Source: an uncultured Collinsella sp. (GTDB taxonomy: Bacteria > Actinomycetota > Coriobacteriia > Coriobacteriales > Coriobacteriaceae). Taken from it: 30,752 nt of DNA. The notes under the pieces were generated by a model. It saw nothing but the letters and a program-made list of their open reading frames with translations, had not been told where the DNA came from and did no database searches. How positions within the stretch are numbered: the stretch's first letter is position 1; each line of letters opens with the position of its first letter. The translations under genes were made by a program, and so were the position numbers. Shown here in pieces: positions 1 to 8,219 of this stretch. The DNA is taken from the NCBI GenBank assembly GCA_905210085.1, contig CAJLVJ010000021.1:1-30752 (forward strand), written 5' to 3'.

Positions 1-421
1 TCAGGGAAGCGGGGCTGTCCCTCCCGGAATCGTCCAAATAGATGTTGCCAATCCACTCATGGCGGAGGGCGCATAGGGGGCCGGTCCCCCGCAAATAAGC
101 CAGTCACCCCGGAAGCGGTTTGATCCGAAGCCGTTGAGGCGAACCTCAGGTCCCTTTTCTGCGAGCGCCCATGGCGCCACACGCGTGCACAGACTGTCGG
201 TTCGACGTAGAAGCCTCAGCCGTAGCAACGGATTGCCCAGCGAGAGATCGCCGCGGGCGGATATTAAACTGCAAAGACGAGCGTCGGTAAGACACGCCGA
301 GGTCGCCGCGGACGGGCTGATATAGGGAGAGGGCCTGACCCCATATCGTTGGGGCCAGGCCCGATTTTGCCTCTTGACAATGTCCTGCTCATATTAAAAG
401 GAACGTCCCTAACTGCCGGGT
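1..421. other. Intergenic region with no convincing gene
   Basis: No reading frame here has a credible ribosome binding site plus a recognisable product. A 75-codon minus frame (1-228) is Arg/Pro-rich without family features. The minus strand carries several small stems, for example GAGG-TTCG-CCTC near 135-150 and GGGGGACCGGCCCCC near 76-90, so a structured RNA or the leader of a gene beyond the left edge is possible. I do not recognise RNase P, tmRNA, SRP RNA, 6S RNA or a known riboswitch. A GGGACGTTCC motif (minus strand, about 393-414) resembles the one at 24329-24341. Confidence 0.4.
331..366 (+). terminator. Terminator-like hairpin
   Basis: A 12-bp stem (331-342 with 351-362, one mismatch) closes an 8-nt loop and is followed by GATTTTG. 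The U-tract is weak and no plus-strand gene ends just upstream in the window, so this may belong to the GGGGTCAGG-containing repeat family seen elsewhere instead of being a true terminator. Confidence 0.4.
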
Positions 422-1063
422 TTAGGCTGTTAGATCGAGTTCGTAGAGGAAGCTTTCGCGCGGCATGTCGTGACGGCGCTCTTCGCGGTTGGCGCGGTGC
501 GTGGCCGTGCGCTTAAAGCCGTGCAGCTCGTAGAACTTCCACGAGCAGTTGGAGTCGGTGTACAGGTGCGCCCTCGTCGCTCCAAGCGAGGACAGGTGCG
601 AGACGGCGGCATCGAGCAGAACCGTGCCAACGCCCAGGCCATGGACATCGCGATCCACGGCAAGCAGCGTGACCTCGTTGTCGTGCGGCAACGGGCTGCT
701 CTCGAGCAGGCGGTTGTTGGTTCGGATGGTTGCGCGCACAAACGAGAGATACTCGGCGCACGCATCGGGCTCTAGCTCACGCATCTGCGATAGCAGCGCG
801 CGTTCGGTATCCATCCAATGCTCGTTGATAGTGGCGCCGGAGCTCTGTCCCGCACGCGCGAGCGAAATGCCACGCGCCTGACCGTCGATTACGGCAACCT
901 GTGAAAACGTCGACGACGAAAGGCAATAGGCGAGGTCGCACGCGGCCTCAAGGCGGTTGTACTCATCGTTATCCGAATTGTTATGCCAAAGCTGCTGCAG
1001 AATCAGCGCGATGGCGTCGAAGTCTTCGGTATCAAACGGTCGGTAGAGAACCCGCGAGACCAT
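422..1063 (-). CDS. GNAT family N-acetyltransferase
   Basis: A 213-aa protein that probably moves an acetyl group from acetyl-CoA to an amine on a small molecule or protein. Residues 138-147 (RDVHGLGVGT) form the acetyl-CoA pyrophosphate loop of the GNAT fold, preceded by a beta-strand (EVTLLAV) and followed by a helix and the usual late strand with an aromatic pair (WKFYELHGFKR, about 175-185). The N-terminal 110 residues also fit a GNAT-like arrangement but are more divergent. The start is ATG at 1063 on the minus strand with AAAGAGG 4-5 nt upstream. The gene stands alone and is divergent from purH. Substrate cannot be deduced. The family call is secure, the role is not. Confidence 0.8.
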   Translation of the reverse strand: MVSRVLYRPFDTEDFDAIALILQQLWHNNSDNDEYNRLEAACDLAYCLSSSTFSQVAVIDGQARGISLARAGQSSGATINEHWMDTERALLSQMRELEPDACAEYLSFVRATIRTNNRLLESSPLPHDNEVTLLAVDRDVHGLGVGTVLLDAAVSHLSSLGATRAHLYTDSNCSWKFYELHGFKRTATHRANREERRHDMPRESFLYELDLTA

Positions 1064-1224
1064 GGTGCCTCTTTCTTTTGCGGATGCATATCAAGCACAG
1101 TTCTACCACGCCATTGGCATCTAATTATGGTGCCCCTGTGTTCCATGAACTCACCGTGCCCGGTGCCATGCCCATCCCCTCCGCTCGCAAACTTTTTCTG
1201 CACATGCGCCCGTTGCGGGGTGCA

Positions 1225-1248
1225 TCGATGCGCTCGATGCGCTACATT
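1225..1248 (+). promoter_or_regulatory. Tandem 9-bp repeat abutting a possible purH -10
   Basis: TCGATGCGC occurs twice head to tail (1225-1242) and is followed at once by TACATT (1243-1248), which could serve as a -10 about 92 nt before the purH start. GCATCGATGC at 1222-1231 is also a perfect palindrome. A regulator site overlapping the -35 zone is an inference from position alone. Confidence 0.3.
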
Positions 1249-1340
1249 AAATCAGTATTTTCAATGCCGCTGCGCGAGCGCTGCAGATCGACGTATCACC
1301 GACTCACAGAGCACGGCGGCGTACCAGACAGGAGGACTGC

Positions 1341-2948
1341 ATGGGATCTGATGTGAAGATCGCACGCGCGTTGATCTCGGTTACCGATAAGACGGGCGTC
1401 GTCGATTTCGCACGGACGCTGGTTGACGACTTTGGCGTCGAGATCATCTCTACGGGCGGCACGGCTCGTGCCATCGAGGACGCGGGCGTTCCCGTAACCC
1501 CCATCGAGGAGTTCACGGGCTATCCCGAGATGATGGACGGCCGCGTTAAGACCCTGCACCCCAAGGTTCATGGCGCGCTGCTGGCCCGCCGCGATTCCGA
1601 GCAGCACATGCAGGAGGCGGCTCAGCACGGCATTAAGCTGATCGACCTGGTCGTCGTCAACCTGTACGAGTTCGAGAAGACCGTCGCCAACCCCGAGGTC
1701 ACCTTCGCGGACGCCATCGAGCACATCGACATCGGTGGCCCCTCCATGCTGCGCTCTGCCGCCAAGAACGCCACGAGCGTTACCGTCATTTCCGATCCGG
1801 CCGACTATGATGCCGTCCTGGCCGAGATGCACGAGACCGGTGGCTGCACCACGCTTTCCACCCGTCGTCGCCTGCAGGTGAAGGTCTACCAGACCACCGC
1901 CGCCTACGACACGGCCATCTCCCGCTGGCTCGCCGCCCAGGCAAGCGACGTGGCGGACACCTCTGCCAAGCTCGAGATTTCGCTGGAGAAGGTCGACGAC
2001 CTGCGCTATGGCGAGAACCCGCAGCAGAAAGCCACAGTCTATCGCTTTGCCGAGGGCTGCGAGAACACCGCGAGCTCGCAGTTCCCGCTCGTGGGCTCCA
2101 AGCAGATCCAGGGCAAGCCGCTCAGCTACAACAACTATCTGGATGCCGACGCCGCCTGGAACCTGGTCCGCGAGTTCGACGAGCCGGCCTGCGTAATCCT
2201 CAAGCACCAGAACCCCTGCGGTTCCGCCGTTGCCGAGGACATCACGGCTGCCTACGACCGCGCTTTTGCCTGCGATCCCAAGAGCGCCTTCGGCGGCATC
2301 ATCGCCTGCAACCGCGAGGTTCCCTTTGATCTGGTTGAGCACTTTGCCGATCAGAACAAGCAGTTCGTCGAGGTCATCATCGCCCCGAGCTACACCGCCG
2401 AGGCGCTCGAGCGCATGGCCAAGCGCCCCAACCTGCGCGTGTTGGCGACCGGCGGCGTGGACCACGGCGCTCAGGTGGAGCTGCGCTCCGTCGACGGCGG
2501 CATGCTGGTGCAGGAGGTCGACCACGTGACCGAGGATCCCGCGACCTTTACGTTCCCCACCGACCGCAAGCCCACCGACGCCGAGATGGCCGAGCTCGAG
2601 TTTGCCTGGAAGGTCTGCAAGGGCGTTAAGTCCAACGCCATCCTGGTCTCCAAGGGTAAGGCCGGCATTGGCATGGGCCCGGGTCAGCCTAACCGCGTTG
2701 ACTCTGCGCTACTTGCCTGCGAGCGCGCCGAGGACTTCTGCGAGCGCGAGGGCGTGGAGAAGGGCGGCTTTGCCTGTGCAAGCGACGCGTTCTTCCCGTT
2801 CCGCGACAACGTCGACGTGCTTGCTGCACACGGCGTGACCTGCATCATCCAGCCCGGCGGCTCCAAGCGCGACGACGAAAGCATCCAGGCCTGCAACGAG
2901 CACAATATTGCTATGGTCTTTACCGGCGCCCGCCACTTCCGCCACTAA
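1341..2948 (+). CDS. purH: Bifunctional AICAR transformylase / IMP cyclohydrolase
   Basis: PurH performs the last two steps of de novo purine synthesis in the cytoplasm: it formylates AICAR using 10-formyl-tetrahydrofolate and closes the ring to give IMP. The 535-aa product matches the usual full length. The N-terminal MGS-like cyclohydrolase domain carries STGGTARAIEDAG and the KTLHPKVHGALLARRD segment (about 70-85). The C-terminal transformylase domain carries RYGENPQQ (222-229), the catalytic KHQNPCG (K288-G294, with His289) and the family-typical ending ARHFRH. ATG 1341 follows AGGAGG by 5 nt. It stands alone with its own terminator, with no other pur genes in the window. Assignment is secure. 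Confidence 0.98.
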   Translation: MGSDVKIARALISVTDKTGVVDFARTLVDDFGVEIISTGGTARAIEDAGVPVTPIEEFTGYPEMMDGRVKTLHPKVHGALLARRDSEQHMQEAAQHGIKLIDLVVVNLYEFEKTVANPEVTFADAIEHIDIGGPSMLRSAAKNATSVTVISDPADYDAVLAEMHETGGCTTLSTRRRLQVKVYQTTAAYDTAISRWLAAQASDVADTSAKLEISLEKVDDLRYGENPQQKATVYRFAEGCENTASSQFPLVGSKQIQGKPLSYNNYLDADAAWNLVREFDEPACVILKHQNPCGSAVAEDITAAYDRAFACDPKSAFGGIIACNREVPFDLVEHFADQNKQFVEVIIAPSYTAEALERMAKRPNLRVLATGGVDHGAQVELRSVDGGMLVQEVDHVTEDPATFTFPTDRKPTDAEMAELEFAWKVCKGVKSNAILVSKGKAGIGMGPGQPNRVDSALLACERAEDFCEREGVEKGGFACASDAFFPFRDNVDVLAAHGVTCIIQPGGSKRDDESIQACNEHNIAMVFTGARHFRH

Positions 2949-2977
2949 GTTCCGCCTTGGGACAAAATAATCTCCGC

Positions 2978-3013
2978 AAAAGACGGCTGCTCCGTTTGGA
3001 GGGCCGTCTTTTT
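2978..3013 (+). terminator. purH terminator
   Basis: AAAAGACGGC pairs with GCCGTCTTTT around an inner CTCC-GTTT-GGAG stem, ending in a T-run. It begins 30 nt after the purH stop codon. Confidence 0.9.
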
Positions 3014-3053
3014 GGTATAAGAGGACGGAATGACTAACACGAAAGGTATGACC

Positions 3054-3764
3054 ATGCCCCAGATTGATGATGCCGAGCTGTTTGGCAATGCCGAGGATCA
3101 GCGTGCGTACGAGGACTTTTGCGCCAATCAGGAGGCGGTCGAGAAGTTTACGCTCGACAAGCCCGCGCTTGTCTGCCGTTGGCGCATGTCCAATAAAAAG
3201 GTGCCCATGCTCAACCGCCACATTCGCGCACTGTCCGAGCGCCTGGTGCAGGGCGAGCCGCTTACCCATAACATGCTCAGCTGGGCCAAACAGCACGTTG
3301 AGTGGTCGCTTGCCGAGGGCGATTACACTGCGCACGACGGCGTACTCATGCTGGTGATCGACATCAACGGCAACGCCGCCATGACGGTGGGGGAGTACGA
3401 GCCGCTCGCCGATACGTCGGCCAAGGCGCTGCGTGCCCGTTCCGCCGAGGCCCGCTCCGAGGCCGACGAGACCGGCGTGGCGCCCGAGTTGCTCGCCGCC
3501 GTCAACAACGGCGAGCTTGCCTTTGTGGCGCCGGCGGACGAGTGCCTGTGCGGCACGGCGACGCTCATCGAGCAGCTCGCCCAGACCAAGGGCATCCCGG
3601 TCACGCGCGTAGACATTCCCGCGCAACTCAAGGGCGCGCTGTTCCTGGTGAGCGACGAGCACGGCGTGGTTCCCGCAACCGAGACGGACGCTGCGGAGGC
3701 CGACGCCGCCACGGTCGCCTTCTTCGCCGAAGGCTACGAAAAGCTCCGTGCCCGCCGCTCCTAA
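3054..3764 (+). CDS. Conserved-looking protein of unknown function; possible remote class IV PLP-enzyme fold
   Basis: A 236-aa soluble protein without signal peptide or membrane segments. I do not recognise a named family. Some segments recall the layout of class IV (branched-chain type) aminotransferases: an early HIRALSERL helix, a central strand run GVLMLVIDINGNAAM, then CGTATLIEQLAQTKGIPVTRV and FLVSDEHGVVPAT, where those enzymes have GTTR..L..LA.ELGIPV and FLT....GVVPV. The usual catalytic-lysine context and the EGS.SN motif are not evident, so activity is doubtful. Possible starts are ATG 3030, 3048 and 3054. I chose 3054 because AAAGG (3043-3047) lies 6-7 nt upstream, but 3030 also has GAGG nearby. 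Coding quality is good, and the gene sits between the purH terminator and a convergent regulator gene. Confidence 0.75.
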   Translation: MPQIDDAELFGNAEDQRAYEDFCANQEAVEKFTLDKPALVCRWRMSNKKVPMLNRHIRALSERLVQGEPLTHNMLSWAKQHVEWSLAEGDYTAHDGVLMLVIDINGNAAMTVGEYEPLADTSAKALRARSAEARSEADETGVAPELLAAVNNGELAFVAPADECLCGTATLIEQLAQTKGIPVTRVDIPAQLKGALFLVSDEHGVVPATETDAAEADAATVAFFAEGYEKLRARRS

Positions 3765-3782
3765 CCTCAAGGCGGGGTGGGC

Positions 3783-4964
3783 TTACTGAAGTGAGCGAGC
3801 GCGTTCGATTGCGTAGGCGAGCGACAGCTGCTCCATCTCCGGGGCGCATTTGTAGCTCAGTCCGGTGAGAGCTGTCACCTTATCGAGGCGATATCGAATT
3901 GTGTTCGGGTGCTGGCCAGTCTGCTTGGCGGTTTGCTCGATACGTCGGTCGTTCTCGATGAATGCGGCGAGCGTTGATTCCAGTTCGCTGCCATGCTCGC
4001 TGTCGTGCTCGCGTATCGGCGAGAGAATCGCCTCCGAGAACGATCGCATCTCCGGGGTTTCCGCAAAAGGCATCACGGTTCTCAGGATGCCGAGCTGCGT
4101 ATAGCGGACGGGACCCTCGGCTCGTTGACAAGATAGGCGCTGTGCGTAAATCGCCTGCGAGATCGCCTGCGCCACCGCCTCGTCTCCAAACAGAATATCG
4201 CTGATGCCGAGCCCTTCCGCTCCGCCATCGATGCCGCTAGCCTCGATGAGCTCCGTGAGCGCCTGCACGATTCGCTCCACATCGAGCGTCTGCTCCGAGT
4301 CGCTTGTCGCTACGAATAGCAATCCTCCGTCATAGGGTGCCAGCATGTTGTGGCATCCGGCGAGGGTCGATTTTGCACAGAGACGTTCGATTTGCAAAAA
4401 CGTACGCGGGTCGAGGGGCTCTGCAAACGATGCGAACAGGGCGACCGCTTCGTCCAGAAATGACGGGTTGAGGCCTCGGATGCGTCGGCAGATGGACTCG
4501 GGCGATACGTCTGTCCTCAGGGCATCGATCTCGCGCTGTGCGAAGTCGATGGACGCGAGCTGCTCGATATGCCGTTTGACCTCATAGATGACGCTGTCAA
4601 AGAACAGTGAGTCGTCGGTCGTGAGAAAGACCGGGTAGTGCCGCGCGTTGGCGTAGCGGATGGCTTGGTCGGGAATCGGGATGTGCAGGACGTTTTTGAT
4701 GATAAGACCGCTCGTTCCCTTGGCGACGAGGTATTTCACGGCTTCAGTGATGAGGTATGGGTCGTCCTTCGCATAGAGGAAGGTGCTGAGGACGATTTCG
4801 TCTGAGCTGAAGTTGGCGCGCTGGTACTTGTTCTTGAGGCCGGGCATAAGTTCATAATCGAGGATCCCGACGCCAGAGACGGCACGCGAGACGCCATCGC
4901 TGCCGGCGATTAGACGGACCGACCCCTCATATTCCCGTGAGAAGTCCGAGATGGTGTATAGCAT
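3783..4964 (-). CDS. PucR family transcriptional regulator
   Basis: A 393-aa regulator. The N-terminal region (about 1-130; ISDF, VLSTFLYAKDDPYLI, GTSGLIIK, YPVFLTTDDSLFFDSVIYEV) is typical of the PucR/PurC-like sensory domain. The C-terminal about 50 residues (from TAKQTGQHPNTIRYRLDKV) are the PucR-type helix-turn-helix. Relatives control purine, amino-acid or other nitrogen catabolism genes, often as activators of a neighbour. The longest frame begins at GTG 4985, but ATG 4964 (MLYTISDF) has AAGGTG 6 nt upstream and fits family starts better. It is divergent from the OCD-family/aminotransferase pair, which it probably controls. The effector is unknown. Its 3' end converges with the 3054-3764 gene, 18 nt apart. 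Confidence 0.9.
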   Translation of the reverse strand: MLYTISDFSREYEGSVRLIAGSDGVSRAVSGVGILDYELMPGLKNKYQRANFSSDEIVLSTFLYAKDDPYLITEAVKYLVAKGTSGLIIKNVLHIPIPDQAIRYANARHYPVFLTTDDSLFFDSVIYEVKRHIEQLASIDFAQREIDALRTDVSPESICRRIRGLNPSFLDEAVALFASFAEPLDPRTFLQIERLCAKSTLAGCHNMLAPYDGGLLFVATSDSEQTLDVERIVQALTELIEASGIDGGAEGLGISDILFGDEAVAQAISQAIYAQRLSCQRAEGPVRYTQLGILRTVMPFAETPEMRSFSEAILSPIREHDSEHGSELESTLAAFIENDRRIEQTAKQTGQHPNTIRYRLDKVTALTGLSYKCAPEMEQLSLAYAIERARSLQ

Positions 4965-4992
4965 CAACATCACCTTGTAAATCACTACAATA

Positions 4993-4998
4993 AGTATA
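4993..4998 (-). promoter_or_regulatory. Probable -10 of the pucR-type gene
   Basis: TATACT on the minus strand, 29 nt before the chosen ATG, in an AT-rich patch. No good -35 is seen. Confidence 0.35.
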
Positions 4999-5081
4999 GG
5001 TATAAATAGGATAATCGCACATCCGTATGCCGTTGATGCGGGAAATAGTTCAAATACCTGCTGATAGAACGAAAAATCAGA

Positions 5082-5103
5082 TTGAGAATCGTTGTAGATT
5101 CCA
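5082..5103. promoter_or_regulatory. Inverted repeat, candidate PucR operator
   Basis: GAATC-N6-GATTC (5086-5101), extended imperfectly to TTG...CAA, lies in the divergent intergenic region about 17 nt upstream of the proposed -35 at 5118. This is a suitable place for an activator. The link to the regulator is inferred from position. Confidence 0.4.
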
Positions 5104-5117
5104 ACAAGAAATGATCC

Positions 5118-5146
5118 TTGGCGGCATCGTTACTAAACCGTACAGT
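5118..5146 (+). promoter_or_regulatory. Probable promoter of the OCD-family/aminotransferase operon
   Basis: TTGGCG (5118-5123), a 17-nt spacer and TACAGT (5141-5146), each matching four of six consensus bases, lie 36 nt before the gene start. A weak match like this agrees with activator dependence. Confidence 0.45.
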
Positions 5147-5181
5147 GAGGCAACGTAAAGCTTTCGCTGAGAGGAGCGATG

Positions 5182-6213
5182 ATGGGGCAGATGGTGGTGC
5201 TTTCGGCCGAGGAAGTTTCCAAGGTGCTGACGATTGAGGATGCAATCGCTGCCGTGGAGGAGGCATATCGCCAGAAGGCAACGGGCAAGGGCGTTGCGTG
5301 GCCGATGGTATATGAGCAGTTCGAGCCCGGCGTGGCCGATATGGATATCCGCTCGGGCGAGTTGGCGGGAAGCGGCCTCTTCGGTCTCAAGCTCACTGCT
5401 TGGTTCTCTCAGAATTCCAAAAAGGGGCTGCCCGAGATCTTTGGCACCACGCTGCTGTGCGACAGCGCGACGGGAGAGCCGTTGGCGCTGCTCAATGCCT
5501 CCGCCGTCACTGGACTTCGCACCGGTGCCGCCGCTGCGCTCGGTGCCAAGTGGCTGGCTCGGGCGGATGCGTCCAAACTGCTTGTTGCGGGTGCCGGCCA
5601 CATGAGCATCTATATGGTGGCGGGCGTGCTCGCCGCCTGTCCCAAAGTGAGCGAGGTCAAGGTGTGGGAGCCAGTTTCCGATGCCGCGCCCGAGGCCCGC
5701 GTCGAGCGCATGCGAGACGAGGTCGCCCATATCTTGGGCGCCTGCGAGCATGCTCGCGAGGCATCCACCTATTCCATCGAGGCGACGGCCGACGGCCAAG
5801 GCGCCGCGGCAGAGGCCGACATCATCGTGACGATCACGCCGGCGACCAAGCCCATCATTCCCGATTCATGGGTGCGTCCTGGTACGCATATCTCCTGCGT
5901 CGGTGCCGACATGCCCGGCAAGCAGGAGCTCGCCTCGGCGCTTGTCGCCCGTGCCGCTGTTTACGTCGACGATCGCGAGCAATCCGTCGCGTCCGGTGAG
6001 CTGGAGATTCCGGTTGCCGAGGGTGTCATCACGCCCGAGGACATCAGAGCGGAGCTCGGCGAAGTCATCGCCGGCATGGCTACGGGGCGTTCGGATGACG
6101 AGCAGGTGACGGTGTTCGATACGTCGGGCATCGCCGTTCAGGACCTTTCGGCATCGAAAATCGCCTACGACCGCGCCATTGAGGCGGGGCTGGGCACCGT
6201 GGTGGAACTGTAA
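5182..6213 (+). CDS. Ornithine cyclodeaminase / mu-crystallin family enzyme
   Basis: A 343-aa NAD(P)-dependent enzyme of the ornithine cyclodeaminase/alanine dehydrogenase family, which acts on amino or imino acids. Visible marks are the substrate-side LLNASAVTGLRTGAAAALG (Arg113), the Rossmann turn VAGAGHMS (about 135-142), the conserved GTHISCVGADMPGKQEL and the C-terminal VFDTSGIAVQDL. Length is normal. ATG codons lie at 5179 and 5182; GAGGAG (5171-5176) is only 2 nt from the first and 5 nt from the second, so 5182 is preferred. It is followed after 24 nt by an aminotransferase gene, surely co-transcribed. True substrate (ornithine, alanine, N-alkyl or other amino acid) cannot be told, since family members differ widely. 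Confidence 0.9.
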   Translation: MGQMVVLSAEEVSKVLTIEDAIAAVEEAYRQKATGKGVAWPMVYEQFEPGVADMDIRSGELAGSGLFGLKLTAWFSQNSKKGLPEIFGTTLLCDSATGEPLALLNASAVTGLRTGAAAALGAKWLARADASKLLVAGAGHMSIYMVAGVLAACPKVSEVKVWEPVSDAAPEARVERMRDEVAHILGACEHAREASTYSIEATADGQGAAAEADIIVTITPATKPIIPDSWVRPGTHISCVGADMPGKQELASALVARAAVYVDDREQSVASGELEIPVAEGVITPEDIRAELGEVIAGMATGRSDDEQVTVFDTSGIAVQDLSASKIAYDRAIEAGLGTVVEL

Positions 6214-6237
6214 GAAAGTCAAGGAAAGGAAACGACA

Positions 6238-7368
6238 ATGCAGATCAAGGATTTCGCCGTCGAGCAGTGGATGAACGAGTGGGAGACCAAGTGCACCCAC
6301 AACGTTGCGGAGACGTGCGTCTACTCCCTCACGCTCGACCAGCTGTTCGAGCTTACGAACACCGACAAGAAGGCGTGGCTCGATAGCCTGTTCTCGCGCC
6401 GATTCACCTACGGAGACATCGAGGGGCAGCCCGGCTTCCTCGAGGGGGTCGCGCGTCTCTATAAGACGGTCGAGCCCGGGCATATCGTGCCCACGCACGG
6501 CGCGACCGGTGCCAACTCCCTGGTTATTTCCACGCTCGTCGAACCGGGCGATCACGTAGTCTCCGTCAAGCCCACCTACCAGCAGCTTTACTCGATTCCC
6601 GAGATGTGCGGCGCGAAGGTCGATATCCTTCAGCTCGATCGCAAGAACGGCTACCACGTCGACGTCGACGCGCTCGATGCTCTGGTGACCGACGATACCA
6701 AGCTCATCTGCATCAATAACCCGGACAACCCCACGGGCGCCCTGCTCGACACCGATACGCTCAAGGCGATTGTCGAGGTCGCACGCAAACACGACGCGTG
6801 GGTGCTCTGCGACGAGGTCTACCGTCTGCTTACTCAGACGGATGAGTACTCCGAGTCCGTGATCGACCTGTACGACAAGGCCATCGTCACCGCATCCATG
6901 TCCAAGGTCTGGTCGTTCGCCGGCCTGCGTCTGGGCTGGGCGGTCACCAAGAGCCCGGAGCTCCGTCGCGCGCTGCTCTCGCATCGTGACTACAACCTGA
7001 TTTCCGCTGGCATATTCAGCGAGACGGTGGCGGAGCTGATTCTGGGCAACGCTTCCGTGATCCTTGAGCGCAGCCGTCGCATCGTCCGTCAGAACCTTGC
7101 TGTTCTGGAGAAGTGGGTCGAGAGCGAGCCGCACCTGTCGTTCGTCAAGCCCGAGGCGGGTACCACCGCGCTCGTGTATTACGACTACGACATCGATTCC
7201 AGGACGTTCTGCATCGACATGATTAAGAAGTCCGGCGCGCTCGTCACTCCGGGCGATTGCTTCGAGGAGCCCAAGAGCATGCGCATCGGCTATGCATACT
7301 CCGATAACACCGACGACCTGCAGAAGGGCCTGGATGCCATCTCCGCGTACATGCGTACGCTCGAGTAG
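6238..7368 (+). CDS. PLP-dependent aminotransferase, class I/II (fold type I)
   Basis: A 376-aa aminotransferase-like enzyme. Classic fold type I residues are present: NNPDNPTG with Asn164, LCDEVY with Asp192 and Tyr195, the PLP lysine in SMSKVWSFAGLRLGW (Lys223) and the carboxylate-binding arginine in MRIGYAY (Arg349). The N-terminus (EQWMNEWETKCTHNVAETCV, then SLTLDQLFEL) recalls a subgroup that includes capreomycidine-synthase-like enzymes, not the common aspartate aminotransferases; this resemblance is from memory and moderate. Start ATG 6238 follows GGAAAGGA. It is the second gene of the OCD-family operon and ends at a good terminator. The pair may act in sequence on one amino acid. Substrate unknown. 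Confidence 0.9.
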   Translation: MQIKDFAVEQWMNEWETKCTHNVAETCVYSLTLDQLFELTNTDKKAWLDSLFSRRFTYGDIEGQPGFLEGVARLYKTVEPGHIVPTHGATGANSLVISTLVEPGDHVVSVKPTYQQLYSIPEMCGAKVDILQLDRKNGYHVDVDALDALVTDDTKLICINNPDNPTGALLDTDTLKAIVEVARKHDAWVLCDEVYRLLTQTDEYSESVIDLYDKAIVTASMSKVWSFAGLRLGWAVTKSPELRRALLSHRDYNLISAGIFSETVAELILGNASVILERSRRIVRQNLAVLEKWVESEPHLSFVKPEAGTTALVYYDYDIDSRTFCIDMIKKSGALVTPGDCFEEPKSMRIGYAYSDNTDDLQKGLDAISAYMRTLE

Positions 7369-7388
7369 AGACTCGTGGTCGAAGTGAT

Positions 7389-7426
7389 GGGGCCGATCGG
7401 TTTAGGACCGGTCGGCCCCTATTTTC
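7389..7426 (+). terminator. Terminator of the OCD-family/aminotransferase operon
   Basis: A 13-bp stem (7389-7401 with 7407-7419, one mismatch) and 5-nt loop are followed by TATTTTCT. It starts 20 nt after the aminotransferase stop. Confidence 0.85.
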
Positions 7427-7538
7427 TCTCAAGACTACCGAACGCTTTTGTCACATTAGGTGCCCACGGGGTCGTATCGCTGCGACGCTGTGGGCATAAT
7501 GGTGTGAAAGGTGCAAGTTACGCGAAATGGGAGGACAC

Positions 7539-8210
7539 ATGGCGCTGATCTATGTCGTTGAGGACGACGAGCCCATTCGTCGTGAACTTATCGACATCCT
7601 TGCCCGCGCCGGGTTTGAAATCGAGGCCTGCGAATCGTTTGAGCATGTCTCGCGCGATATTCTCGCCACCGCGCCCGACCTGGTGCTGCTCGACCTCACG
7701 CTTCCCGTCAAGGACGGCCAGCATATCTGCCACGAGGTTCGCCGCGAATCCGAGGTTCCCATCGTCGTCCTCACGTCGCGCACGACCGAGATCGACGAGG
7801 TCATGGCCATGACGCTCGGCGCGGACGACTTTGTTCCCAAGCCCTATAGCGCCCGTGTGCTCGTGGCGCGCATCAATGCCTTGCTGCGTCGCACCGCGGC
7901 GGCGGGCGAGCGCAGCACGCTTGTCCACAAGGGCCTGGAGCTCGATCTCGCTCGCTCCATGGTCACCAACATGCAGACCGGTACCAGTACCGAGCTCACC
8001 AAAAACGAGCTGCGTATTCTCTCGCTGCTTCTGAGCCGTGCGGGCAAGATCGTCTCGCGCTCGGCCATCATGCAGGACCTGTGGGACTCCGACGCCTTCG
8101 TGGACGACAATACGCTCACCGTCAACATCAACCGCCTGCGCACCACGCTCGAAAAAATCGGCATCAAGGGGTATTTGACGACGCACCGCGGCCAAGGCTA
8201 TTCGGTCTAG
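7539..8210 (+). CDS. OmpR/PhoB family response regulator
   Basis: A 223-aa response regulator. The receiver domain (1-115) has the acidic pair EDDE near the start, phospho-acceptor Asp52 in LLDLTLPVKDG, a conserved Thr/Ser in VLTSR and Lys101 in VPKPY. The C-terminal winged helix (about 125-222; TELTKNELRILSLLLS, VDDNTLTVNINRLRTTLE, GYLTTHRGQGYSV) is of the Trans_reg_C type that binds direct repeats. ATG 7539 is preferred over 7527 because GGGAGG lies just 4 nt upstream of it and overlaps the other. The sensor kinase begins 9 nt after its stop, so the two form an operon. By similarity of the partner kinase it probably belongs to the BceR-like branch controlling envelope-stress genes. Confidence 0.95.
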   Translation: MALIYVVEDDEPIRRELIDILARAGFEIEACESFEHVSRDILATAPDLVLLDLTLPVKDGQHICHEVRRESEVPIVVLTSRTTEIDEVMAMTLGADDFVPKPYSARVLVARINALLRRTAAAGERSTLVHKGLELDLARSMVTNMQTGTSTELTKNELRILSLLLSRAGKIVSRSAIMQDLWDSDAFVDDNTLTVNINRLRTTLEKIGIKGYLTTHRGQGYSV

Positions 8211-8219
8211 GGGCCGGCT

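Noticed and set aside
1..228. A 75-codon minus frame ending at base 1
   Set aside because: No ribosome binding site or homology recognised; it could be real only if conserved, which I cannot test.
1296..2525. A 409-codon frame antisense to purH
   Set aside because: Same shadow effect; purH is unmistakable on the plus strand and the antisense product is low-complexity Val/Gly/Leu-rich.
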